From the NCBI GenBank assembly GCA_008694505.1, contig VZDJ01007755.1, positions 7,048,711 through 7,112,710 on the forward strand: DNA of 64,000 nucleotides, written 5' to 3'. The notes beneath the pieces are model-generated. The model was given only the letters and a program-made list of their open reading frames with translations, did not search any database and had not been told where the DNA came from. Each line of letters opens with the position of its first letter. Position 1 is the first letter of the stretch. The translations under genes were made by a program, and so were the position numbers. Positions 13,613 to 63,280 of this stretch are shown in pieces. The DNA comes from Cyanoderma ruficeps (lineage: Eukaryota; Chordata; Aves; Passeriformes; Timaliidae).

Positions 13613-14282
13613 CACTGGAAGTATAACAAGGAACGCAGCAAAGAAAAATCAGGTTGGCAATTGGACAAATATATATCCACTGATGCTGTTAGAAGTTTGT
13701 ACAAGCTACATGTAAATTTTCTTCAAATTTGTACAAGCTATATTGCAGATTTTCTTCAAACAAGTGCTTTTACAAATTGGTTAGAGAAATAGTTCACGCA
13801 GATGGTAGAAGTGGTTTTCAAACTGTGATCTGTTGCCTCCTTAGATTCTGTGAAGTACTCCTAAAGGGGACCCTGAAGGACAATTAGGCAAAGTAAATCT
13901 GCCTTCTGTAAATACAACAGTTCTCACAGTTATGTCTACAAATTGAAAGTATTTGAGTAACACTGATCAACATGTATGTATCTGAATCCACCTCAGTGGA
14001 GAGAGTACATCAGACAATCTCCCGAGGTCTAGAAGTCTGTAATTCTTTTAATTCCTATGCAAAAAATTATATGCTCTCCATTAATCCATTTTTCTAACTC
14101 ATAAATATGCAAAAAGCAGCATTTTTCTACTGCACAAGAGATCATGTCTGTAAACACATAATAAATAGTTTGGATACAGTGGCAGTTCTATGAATTGAAG
14201 GGGTTTTATACAAACTAAGAGATTCTACTCAACTCCTCTTTCCATAGAGGTATTTCTAGGCAATGATAGGTCTTGAACAAAC
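13613..14282. other. Intergenic gap between two CR1 copies
   Basis: Unique AT-rich sequence, with an imperfect local repeat of 'tttgtacaagcta' near 13695-13742. No gene is seen. Confidence 0.6.
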
Positions 14283-14532
14283 GGCATGAAGATGAGTCAG
14301 GGGAAGTTTAGGTTGAATATGACGAAAAGGTTTTTCAACCGGGGGGGTGTTTGGGCACTGGAACAGGCTCCCCAAGGAAGTGGTCACAGCCCCAAGCCTG
14401 ACAGAGTTCAAGAAGCATTTGGAAAATGCTCTCAGGCACAGTTTGTGACTCTTGAGAATGCCCTGTGCAGGGCAGACAGTTGAATAATCCTGATGGATCT
14501 CTTCCAAATCCGCATATTCTGTGATTCCAGGC
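14283..14532 (+). mobile_element. CR1 LINE 3' fragment upstream of NSMAF promoter
   Basis: The sequence 'gggcactggaacaggctccccaaggaagtggtcacagcc...' through 'tgatggatctcttccaaatccgcatattctgtgattcc' is CR1 3' end in + orientation. Its end lies about 150 bp upstream of the CpG island and 410 bp upstream of the NSMAF ATG. The short open frames here on both strands are CR1-derived and not genes. Confidence 0.88.
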
Positions 14533-14943
14533 TTTGAGCACACCTCCTGCCCGGACAGCTTCTGTCACACGCATTACGAACACAATGATCTCACTGCAGT
14601 GGCACTACATTTAAAACTTGTATTTTAATCCACGTAAGGAAGCTGTTTCGCAATGTAATACAGCGTGAGCTTCCCTCCGTGTGCGCCGCGGAGGCCTCGA
14701 AGGGCCGCAGAGACACCGCAGCCCTGGCGAGGGCGCAGAACACTCCGGGCCGACCGACTCCATTTCGCCGGCCTTTTCCCTGAACCACCTTCCCCGCCTC
14801 TCCGGCGGTACAAACGGGGGGGGCCGGGCTCTCCAGCCCGGCTGCGGCCGCGGCCGGCCCGCTCTCCCCGCCTCCCTGAGGCGCGGCCTGGCCCGGTCCG
14901 GCCTGCTGTGGCGGCGGCACCGGCGGCTGGGCCGGGCGGCTCC

Positions 14944-53772
<38,829 letters not shown>

Positions 53773-54055
53773 GTGCCTTTCCCTCCACTCATTTAAATGA
53801 ACTCTAATTTTAAACCAAACCTTTTAAAGGAACTTAACTGCGTGCAATGATGGCTGCTGAAGTTCAACCAGAGAGGAAGCTTTGTTCAACCACAACTTTC
53901 TATGTAATGGTGACTTCACTGAGAGCTCTTAACCTCCATAGAGTATGCATTTGTTTTTCATGGACTATCATACTGAAATTGCTTGTGTAAAATGATATAT
54001 CTGATATGAAATTAAAGACTTATTTTTCTGTAATTAAAGAGCTCTTAACTTGCAG
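53773..54055 (+). terminator. NSMAF: NSMAF 3'UTR and poly(A) signals
   Basis: After the TAA, a short AT-rich 3'UTR runs to two ATTAAA hexamers at 54011-54016 and 54033-54038, each followed by T/G-containing sequence (for example around 54050-54065). ATTAAA is the commonest variant of the poly(A) signal. Which one is used, and the exact cleavage site, are inferred. Confidence 0.65.
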
Positions 54056-56867
54056 TCATTGTTTGATTTACACGGAAATGTATCACAGCTTGCTGCTTGA
54101 ACTGCTTTAGAAGAAGCATTTGCATTCTTAATTTAAGCCTTTTAGGGTGTGTGGAGCTTAATGCTGTCATGTTGTGTGCAGTCAACCTTTACTTTTAGTC
54201 GAGATGCATGTGATTGTAAATACCGCTTTGAACACCATGGCAGCTGCTGTTCTGAGCAGTCCCCAGTCTGGGCTCTTAGATAGGCCTTAGCTGTGGCTAC
54301 TTGCAAAAGCATAGAGCACAATAAGAAAAAATTCTCTCTTGCTTTTTCCTACTCAAAAACAGCACTGATGTATTGGTCTGTAAAGAAGACAAGCATAAAA
54401 TTGATCTCTACCAGACCAGCTACACATACATGTGTTGGGATAAATACTCCCCTAATCTTGTGTCTGAAGTTGGAGCATAAAAGACTATCACTCCTCCTTT
54501 TCCTCATTTATATTACTCTTCTTCTGTTAGTAATCTTCAGCATTTTCATGTTTTGTTTAGTGTTCTCAACCTTCTTTAACTTAAATCACCTTTGGGATGG
54601 AATTTCAGTATGGCATTTAAACAAAGCTACAGTTCCTGGGTTTATCCATTCTCTTAACCCAGGACCAAAGCAGTGTTGCACAAGGGTTACTTTCTCTGTA
54701 GGACTTCAGGGGGTTGTTTCCTGGGAGGAGCTGTTCTGAAGTGAAAGACTTGAAAAAGTATTTAAATGGTTTCTTTACAGCAATAAGTATTTGCATTTGT
54801 AATGGTGCCTGAGTATGACTTAAGATCTGTTTATTTCTCTGCTGGTCTTCCCTACTGCTGTTTTTGAGGTGCCCTGGCACCGTGTCCAGGGCAAGTGTTC
54901 TACTAAACATTTGACACCCAATGCCTATTCCAAGGCACAGCTGTTTATTGGTATTGTAAAACAATCAGCTTATGGTTAGGTGCTGTTCTCTTCTGCCCCC
55001 AGTCTTCTATTATGCTGGAGTGAGTGTGAACTTATTTTTCAGTAAGGTAAGGGTATTAAACCAAAATGGTATTTATTTCAGCTGCACTATCACTTGGCTT
55101 AGCAGATAACTGGATTTTTATGTAATCAATGAGAGTGTGTGGTGAAGCCACACCTGGCAAAGGACTAAGCCATAACATGCATGCCTACTGTACCAGTCTT
55201 AATCTTGCAGGAGAATGTTTGGTGTCTGCTCTGTTTCGTCACCTTCATATTGATTTATTTTCCAGACATATCTGTGTGTAAGCAAAGATGATAGAATGTG
55301 ATTTTTCTATACTTGCCTGGAAATGGCTTGGGTGAATTCTGGATTGTCCTTTGTCACTAGGGGGCCTCCTGCTGAGCTAAACCAGAGGAAAATAACTCAG
55401 AACTGAGGAGGCAGGAGCTTCAGGGTCAAACTACCCCTTTTGGTTAAATATGGATGCAGAATATGCATAGCTCTTGAGTGTAGCTGAGGTTTACCTTCTG
55501 CTGTAAAGCATGCTCACAAAACAGAGCCCTCACCCCACTGCTTCATTGCCTAAAGCAACCATAACTTTTTAAAAGGGAAAAACCAGTCAAGAGTTAACGC
55601 TGGTGACTGGATACTTCCTGGCAGTTTCTGTCAATTTAGGTATATACATTTAACCATAGGTTATTCTTCAATGCTAGCTAATTTCTGCCTTAAAACAAGA
55701 GCTTTTTGATTACTATTTTACTTCTGGTTGCTATCTGCTATAGCTGGACGTTCTTGTACTGATGTTCTACCACTGTTTTTTCCAATGGATTGCCCCAGTA
55801 GTTCCAGAAATCTGGTTGACAACAAAAAAAAATAAGTATTGTCATCTTACATTCTCCCAACATATTATTGTCTTGGTTTACTTTTTTTTTTCAGTTTTAG
55901 TTATAGCCAGATTTGTTCTTAGTAGGGAGTCACAAGATTTAAGTCACCAACTACCACCTGTTAAGCTGTAAACAAAGAGTTTTACAGCCTAATTACATTT
56001 GTAATCAGCCCCTGTTGACTCATCTGCTCCTAAGTAAAAACTGGTTGGAAGCAGAGATCAGTGTCTGGGCTCCAGGGATGTCACAGCTAACCAAAGGAGC
56101 TTGGCAAGGCCCTTAGACATGACTGCAGGCACAAGGGCCGGGCCCATGAGGCTGAATTATACGAGTGCTACATGAAGCCACCAATTACTGCCAGTGTAGG
56201 CTAGCCACAGTGGTTCCAGAGACACATCATTTAGTAACCAAACAGCCCCATTAAACTGGCTGGCAGGATGAATTTGATCACCTCTCCAGCCTGAAGTGCT
56301 GTAAGAGTTGTCTCTGGATTACCATAACTGAGAAGTTCATTTGAAAAACAGCAAGCTACATAACAAGACTGTTCTTGACTGTTGAACTTCAGTCCTCCCT
56401 GGAAGAGCAGGTCTCCCAACACTGCTTTTCCTACAAACAGGAAAAGCTACAATTAGCTACACATGCTGAAGAGAAAGTGGCAGATGAGACTGTTTATTGC
56501 AGACTGCCAAGCTCTGAAGTGTTTGCTTTTCTTTTTGGTGTGATCTCTTACAATCTTTTGCAGTGCATGTCCCTTAAATGGACAAGCAAAGTAATAATTA
56601 AGATGCCACCACCCCCAGACCAATTCTGGATCCAAGTAAGTTCTGAAGGAATAGATAAACTGATTCCCTAAATATATCTTCACAAAGTAATATCTCTACA
56701 GAACTGAAGTTCTTTGCTTTGACTTCATGCTGCTGCCAAATATGAGGAAAACTGAAGTTCAGTAATCCTAGATTTCACAGCTGAAACCTGCAACAGAGTA
56801 GAGGGGGGAAAAATAGTAAAAAGGCAATCACTAAACTTCCAAGTCTCAGCTGACCATGTCTCTGACC
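54056..56867. other. Intergenic between NSMAF and the LTR
   Basis: AT-rich sequence with the CTCF-like motif at 55352-55369. The open frame at 54293-54739 (148 codons) is hydrophobic and matches nothing I know. No exon signals were found. Confidence 0.65.
55352..55369 (+). promoter_or_regulatory. CTCF-like motif between the convergent genes
   Basis: TGTCACTAGGGGGCCTCC contains the 11-nt CTCF core CACTAGGGGGC but departs from consensus on the 3' side. It sits about 1.3 kb past the NSMAF poly(A) signals and 2.5 kb from that of SDCBP, a plausible boundary position. Confidence 0.4.
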
Positions 56868-57403
56868 TGTTGTGGTGGGCTGATCCCAATGATCAGCTGA
56901 GCCCCTCCTGAGCTTCTCACGCACCCTGCCCCACAGCAAAAGGGTCAAGAGACTCAAAAGGGCAAAAGCTACGAAAATTTGTGGATTGCAATAGATGGGA
57001 TAAGTAAGTGAAGAGAAAATAGAAAGTGGGGAAGAAAAAAAAATACTGCAAAGGTAGTCATTCCCCTATTCCCTCAGCTGACTGATCCCCAGACCACCAA
57101 CTGCCTTGGAAAGATTCCCCCCAGTTATTGCTGAGCATGATGTCAAATGCTGTTGAATTTTCCTTTGGGAAAGGAAAAACTGTTTCCAGTTGGGATCAGT
57201 GGTCTCAGTTGTGCTCCCTCTCAAGCCTCCTGCTTCCTGGGGGCCAAGGACAGAGTGAGAAGCAGGAGAGGCCTTGACACTGTGCACATACAACTCAGCA
57301 AACCCTGTGCAGCATTATCAGCCCTGCTTTGGTAGCAGGCCTCCAACACAGCTCCAGACCCGCTCCTACAAGAAAATTAACATCATCCCAGCCAGAGCCA
57401 GCA
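56868..57403 (+). mobile_element. Degraded near-full-length avian ERV solo LTR
   Basis: The copy starts TGTTGTGGTGGGCTGATCC and ends in ...CCAGCCAGAGCCAGCA, so it has TG...CA ends about 536 bp apart. Internal landmarks include 'ttgctgagcatgatgtcaaatgctgttgaattttcctttggg', followed by the 'gggatcagtggtctcagttgtgctccctc' and 'agtgagaagcaggagaggccttgacactgtg' blocks shared with 23066-23311. No clear target-site duplication and no gag/pol/env remains are visible, which suggests an old solo LTR left by recombination. Confidence 0.68.
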
Positions 57404-57509
57404 AGCTGCAGGCAGTTTTACAGTGAAACTGCAACTCTACAATTAGTACATCTTGTAGAACAGCTGGCTGCTATGCTATAGGTTTAAGCTTAAGGTGTAA
57501 AGAGAGTTA

Positions 57510-57735
57510 GATTTGCAAGAAGACTTGGGTTGGAAGGGCTTTAAAGATCACTTAGTTCCCAACTCCCAGCCACGGGCAGGGACACCTTCCACTTGACCAG
57601 GTTGCTGGGGTCCCATTCAGCCTGGCCTTAAACACTCTGAGGGATGAGGCATTCACAGCTTCTCTGGACAACCTGTTCCAGTGTCTCACCACCCTCACAG
57701 TGAAGAATTTTTTTCCATTGAACACATCTTATTTA
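57510..57735 (-). mobile_element. CR1 LINE 3' fragment, inverted
   Basis: On the - strand this reads as CR1 3' end: 'attcttcactgtgagggtggtgagacactggaacaggttgtccagagaag' through 'gtgtccctgcccgtgg' to 'ctttaaagcccttccaacccaagtc'. It lies between the solo LTR and the SDCBP poly(A) signal, and is among the better preserved CR1 copies here. Confidence 0.92.
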
Positions 57736-57889
57736 AAGCAGCCCTGTGCTATACTTCTAAGACATTGCAATGTTAAAAGGAGTAAGCTTTTTAAAATATT
57801 TTCCACTGCATTTCCTATCTTAGTTGACGGAAACTGACTGCGATAAAACAAGCCTATTTTAGTCTTCTTAAGTATGTACACACACAGGA

Positions 57890-58547
57890 TGTAAAGTTTT
57901 GGTCATTTATTTGGTTATGTCTGAATCCTTAAAAGAACATGGTTAAGGCGAGAGATAAGCATATTAGTTACAATTCATATAACAAGTAATAAAAAGATTT
58001 GAGTATCTGTACACTACTTTTAATTAACGCTTACTTACTGACTGATGCCTTGAGCTATATTCAGCTAGGTGGCATTTTTGTGTAAACAGTATTTACTAGA
58101 ACAAAAAAAAATAACTAGTACTAGCCTTACTTCTAACACGCTATTTCAAATCTACTCCTGCAAACAAAAAGCAGTAAAAATACTCATTTGTCTTAGACAT
58201 ACAAAGCACAGCATTGTCCTGGGTAACAACATGGAGCTTTGCAAGTGATACCTGGTTCCTTTAGTTGCAATGGCTTATAGTAGTAGTAAGCTAAATAAAA
58301 GACCTATGAAAAGAAGTCATAACACAATTGGAATTTCACATTTGTCAAGCATGTAAGGCTGCAAGTTTTACAGTGTGTGAACGGTGACATTCCCAGCCAT
58401 TTATAGATGCAAATGCTTGATGCAGCATATCTTCTCTCAGCCTCCAGAAAGGCTCATGTGCAGAAGAAAGAGATCACTGAGTATAATAGCCCAAGTTTAG
58501 TGGAATCATCATTAGATATTATGTACACACATATCCATGGTGCAAGT
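57890..58547 (-). terminator. SDCBP: SDCBP 3'UTR with candidate poly(A) signal
   Basis: Downstream of the SDCBP stop on the - strand, about 640 nt of non-coding AT-rich sequence ends at a canonical AATAAA (seen as TTTATT at 57906-57911 on the + strand). I infer cleavage near 57.89 kb. The LTR and CR1 copies at 56.87-57.74 kb then lie just outside the transcript. Longer isoforms using a further signal are possible. Confidence 0.55.
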
Positions 58548-61500
58548 TTAGACTTCAGGAACAGAGTGATCCATCAGGCTCTTCATGATGCTAGTTGCCA
58601 TCCTACGGAAAAGGAAAAGGCATTCAGGTTTGTAAGACAACTAGAGAAGACCACTCAAAGTTCTACTCACACTGGCTTTGTCATTGCCAGCCCCTTAATA
58701 CAAACCAGAAGCTGGACTTTCACTCCACTATTTTTGACAAGTTGCTACAGACAGCTGCATCAAACTGCACCCCCAGATGAAATAGAAACCCACAATACTC
58801 AAAATTTCTATTAGCACCTGAGCTGTGTTGTTGGTATTTTTCAGAGTATGGACATGTGTGGAGGCAGAGTACAAGCACAAAGGAAGGAAAGCAGATGGAA
58901 AGATGGCTGTTAGACTGAAAACTGCTTTGTAGAAAGAGGATACCAAGCCAAGGGGGTTAAACAATAAAAAAAGAAAGACAAAAAATAGGAAAAAAAAGAC
59001 TATTACATCTGAAACATTATTAATATCTAGCAACTTAAAAATATTTTTTTCAGGACAAATTTAATGCTGCTTTGTAGAAAGCCATTGTTGCTACAGGATA
59101 AGGAAGAGATCCAAAACTGACCCACCAAGAATCACTTTTACCCCACAGGAATTAGTTGCACTACAAACAACATTTTGGTTACAAGGTAATGGGTACTTGT
59201 AGTATCCAGTTCTCAGAAATCCAGGCTTTGTCAAAAGAAGTTTGGAAAAGGTTCTTTCCAGAGGGGAAAAGGCAAAGGATCATCACAAACATAGAATGGG
59301 TTAAAAACAGTACCAACACACACCAATTTAACCAAAACATCAGATTAAACAAATTTTCAGGCACCCCCACCCCTTCTCCAGTCTTCAAGTAAAGTTTCTA
59401 ATTAGGTCTTACCATGAACACACTTTATAGTCACTGTCCACTTGATTATAATTAAAACCATGGCTGCTTTGCGTTACCTACCTCTTTATTATATAGTCAT
59501 AAATACTGGAAGGCATGACAGTGATGGTCACTACGTTCCCAGCTGTTGCCAAGATGTCTGCAACCTGCGAGTCCTGTTAGTAAAGAAGTAGTCGTATGAG
59601 CAATGCAGCTCAAACTGACCAAGAGAGTAGCAGCTCAAGAGCTTTTTCTAGACACATTTCATGTGGCTTTGAGACTCCCCCCCAATTCCTTGTTTGGAGC
59701 ACTCAACAAATCACTGAAACAGGACAAATCACTGAAACTGCGATGCCACTTCACAGATGTTTGGTTATGAGTATCTTGCATGAACTGACTAGAGAACAGA
59801 CACAGATGTCATATGCAATTCTCGCTAAAATCTGACGCAGGTTGGAAGGAGGAAGCTTCCTCTCATTTTGCCAGCAAGGCTGGACTACAAATAAAAACAC
59901 AGGGCCAATCTTGCCAGTAGAGGCAGAGGATGAGAATGAGCTGCCCTGATGACCAATACAAAACCGCACAGAAGCCCAAAACATCTGTGTCTCCGCAGTC
60001 AAGTTACGTCATGACCGAAGTTTTTATTTCATGAACACTAAACAATATATTACAACCTTTTCTCTCCAAAACACACTATAAAAGCATGAAAAGCTCACAG
60101 CTATCCACGCCTCTCACATAGTAGTTATTTTACCTTCAACCCAATTACATTCTGGCCATTAATTTCGCAGATGTTGTGCTCTGTCAGAAGTCCATTTCTT
60201 GCAGCAGAACTGTCTTTCACTATTGAGGTTATTTTTCCGTTCTTGAATATGAAACCAACATGCCCTGTGCTGTCCTTATGCATGGTAATAATTCGTTCAA
60301 AAGGTCTAAAAAGACATTTAAAATACAAAGCAATGTCTTCAGTCTACTAAACCACAGAAAAAAACACATGTTATCTTAGTGTCTTTAGCTTATAAAAAGT
60401 AATTGTACTCTAAGGGACCCAAATATTTTCTGTAATGAAAAGTTCTTGGATTTAACTTCATTTTGTTAATATTGTTGTACTAAAATATACTTGTTTATAA
60501 ACTTTGCCTGTTTTCCCTGTTCTACAGATATTTCACAATCTGGATTAATAATAAGACAAAAATCCCACACAACATTCACCCACCAGCCCAACCAAACAAA
60601 CATCCATTAAAAATTAAGTTCTTTACAAACATTATAAGGTCGATAAAATAGCACAAGCAGTTTTAACAACTGTAGCTAGACCACAGGATTCTGAGAGTAC
60701 AAGGCTTCCCCAACAACCTTTCTACTGCTTTGGGGACAACAAACCTTTTAATTGTGTCCTAAAAAGGCAGTAGATATAGGAAGAAAATGGCATGTTGGAC
60801 ACAGAAGTGGTAGACAGAGCATGGAATCTATCACCACAGTATTTTAATTCAGTGTTTGAAGTAACTGCCCTGATCAAAGCAGCTGCCCTCCACTGAGTCA
60901 GGCTCGGTTCTTAGGCAAGAAGGAACATGGAAAAAGCTTTGAGGCATATACTTAGTCACATGAAGTACCATCTGTCTTCTTGCAGCCTACAGGCCTTATG
61001 TTGAATCTGACCTGTTGTTACTACATACAATTAGCTACAAGATCATTATTTAATAAACATATTGAGTCATCAAGCATGCTTTCAGTAAAACTGGAATTAA
61101 TTCCTAAGTAAGCAACAGGGTTCACAAGAAAAGCTATCATGCTACCTAAAATGCAAATGTATTAATTAAACCAGCAAACATTCTGTAACTATCTTTCATA
61201 GTTGACTTTCACTTACACTAAATGAAAAAAAAATAGTATCTGAAAAGAAGCACAGAACTCTTCGATTCAGAGTTTAAATCTAACTTGTGCCATCTCTCAC
61301 TCAATAGTTTATCCTGGAAAAATGTTACGCCTCATCATATCCAGGAAGTTTACAAGTTAGGAACCATTTTGATTGCTCCCCACAAAAGGGAACATTTCTG
61401 AAGATCTTTACTACTGAAGTACATGGACAATCAGATTTTGTTAAACCTGCTCAAGCAAGGGGAGACCCAAACCCCTCAGAATTACTCAGAGATGGATAAT

Positions 61501-63280
61501 GTCAATCCAGATCCACAGTTGGCTTTACCTGTCCCGAATGATCATTGAAATCCGTTCTGCAGAAGCCTGTTTCAGAACTTTATGTGCTTTATCAGAACTC
61601 CATCCTGCACAGTTTTCACCATTGATCTGAAGAACTTGGTCCCCAAACCGCAGACCAGCAAGGGATGCTGGAGAGTTTGCCTGAACTAACTGGACAAATA
61701 TACCCTACAAAAGATGAAAAAAAATGGGAGGGGAGGAGAAGGGGAAGTTCTTGTTTAAAGATGAAGAGCAACCACAGAACACACAGCCCCTAAAATTTCC
61801 CATTCTACACAATATCAGCCAAACAGACAAGACAGAAGGACTTGCTAATTATCTCTTCTTAAGGGGCACTTTTGAAATTTCAGTCTGTTTCTAGATGTCT
61901 TTAAAAGTCTGACAGATAATTAATGCTAGAACAAAGTTCAAAAACAAGCAAATCTGTCTATATCTCTAAATATTAAAAAAAAAAGAAAACAAAAACATGA
62001 GCATAACATTAAAGTCTTAAGCAAAGGGGTAAATTTGTGTCTGTTTAAACAGGTGTTACAAAACTATTTCTAGTCAAAGTATCCCTATAAAACAAAGTAA
62101 AGCATATTAAAGCAAATTATAAATAACACGTTTGGGAGTGAGGGATGTTAAAAAAAACCAGCACAACCCCACGCTGCTCTAAGAAAATCCCATTTTCTGC
62201 ATTAGAAAAACTACAGAAAAGTATTTTAATCCTACATGTTACCTTCAGTAGCATTAATTTTTTTAAAACATTCAGATTAAGTGGTTTAAATAGTGTAAGC
62301 ATCTTTAGTAAATAGGGGATACCTCTAAGCTGTGGGCAGTTCTCTGCATACTGCTGAATATTAAGAAATGCCCAGTGTTCCCACTGGGTAAAGGCAAGAA
62401 GTCCTGAACTGATAAAAAGTATCACAGCAACCACACAAACACAGTTTCACACTCTAAACTGAAACAAAAACAGATTGTGTGTATTTTTCAGGTCTTATAA
62501 AACACATGGCATTAAACTATGGCTGTAAATTCAGATCCTAGTCCAGAGAGCTGGAAATCTAATTACAAGTCTAATGAAGGACTTTAAAATTCTGGTAACA
62601 GACAGTAAACCATTATACGGAAAACTATTTTGTGACCACACACTAACTTCATTACTAATGCAGTCAGCAGTTAAATCTCTAGAGGCAAAAGCAACCTGTA
62701 CACTTACGTTATCAACAGACTTCAGGCGAAGTCCAATTCTGCCATCTTGATCTTTACACAGAATTGCTTCACGGATGCCTTGCTTAATTTCCGCTCTGCG
62801 AATTCCAATATCATTTCCAGTCACTGGAGCTACCATGTAATTAGTAGAAGGTCGTGTTACCAGTTGCTGATTAAAACAAAACAGCCAGACAACTTAGTTT
62901 CAACTTTTAAGAATAGCTATATGTATGAAGTGATATTTTAAAAAAACAATACACAAAATAAACCACAAGACCAGGTCCCCCCACCTCCACCAACATTGGA
63001 AATGGACTGCTCAGTTTCAGAACAGACTAAAATAAGCGCTGCTACTTAAATAATTCACCTCTTAGTCAAGTATGGTACTTATGGCAAATAATAGTCTGCT
63101 CTCTAGAATGCTAGATACACATTGAGTCTTTACACTTTTGTTTTCTAGAATATGCTTGACTGGTACCTACACCCTGTGGCTGAGCAGCTGCTGCCACTGC
63201 TAAGTTCATCTGCACCTCTTCTGCATTGAGGCTCAGGCCCATATACTGGGAAAGTTCTGGATACAATCTGGGGTACAAGC
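58548..63280 (-). CDS. SDCBP: SDCBP / syntenin-1, tandem-PDZ adaptor (3' part; 5' exons off window)
   Basis: Syntenin-1 is a membrane-associated adaptor that binds syndecan C-termini and PIP2 and recruits ALIX in endosome/exosome formation (family knowledge). Six coding exons read on the - strand: 63280-63171, 62866-62708, 61704-61529, 60305-60134, 59573-59482 and 58602-58548. They total 764 nt with consistent phases, about 254 residues including a split first codon; human syntenin-1 has 298, so roughly 43-44 N-terminal residues lie past the right edge. Visible in order are [14 protein letters not shown] (LYPxL ALIX-type motif), [21 protein letters not shown]1 with binding loop IGLRL, PDZ2 ([16 protein letters not shown], loop [23 protein letters not shown]), and the C-terminus ending [12 protein letters not shown] then TAA at 58550-58548. 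All introns are GT-AG. The penultimate exon ([25 protein letters not shown]) differs from mammals more than the rest. Confidence 0.96.
59482..60305 (-). other. SDCBP: SDCBP PDZ2 exons
   Basis: Exon 60305-60134 (172 nt) completes the split arginine codon and encodes [12 protein letters not shown] through [19 protein letters not shown], ending AAG before gtaaaa. Exon 59573-59482 (92 nt) finishes PDZ2 with [20 protein letters not shown] and ends IIKR (AG before gtaggt). The PDZ2 binding loop reads VGFIF. Confidence 0.94.
61529..62866 (-). other. SDCBP: SDCBP PDZ1 exons
   Basis: Exon 62866-62708 (159 nt, 53 codons) encodes the linker [16 protein letters not shown] and the first half of PDZ1, ending LRLKSVDN before gtaagt. 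Exon 61704-61529 (176 nt) continues [34 protein letters not shown] and ERISMIIRD, ending AG before gtaaag. The carboxylate-binding loop is IGLRL rather than the classical GLGF, as is normal for syntenin. Confidence 0.94.

Larger units (their letters stand above)
58603..63170 (-). other. SDCBP: SDCBP introns within the window
   Basis: Introns at 58603-59481, 59574-60133, 60306-61528, 61705-62707 and 62867-63170 are all GT-AG on the - strand. They are AT-rich; no repeat family or RNA gene was recognised in them. Confidence 0.85.

Noticed and set aside
14286..14543. Small proteins on both strands upstream of NSMAF
   Set aside because: They lie wholly within a CR1 3' fragment.
54293..54739. 148-codon open frame after NSMAF
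   Set aside because: Hydrophobic but without recognisable domains, and it sits in AT-rich intergenic DNA. Length alone does not support a gene.
58407..58814. 135-codon + strand open frame
   Set aside because: It is antisense to the last SDCBP exon and its flanks; the real coding sense is the - strand.
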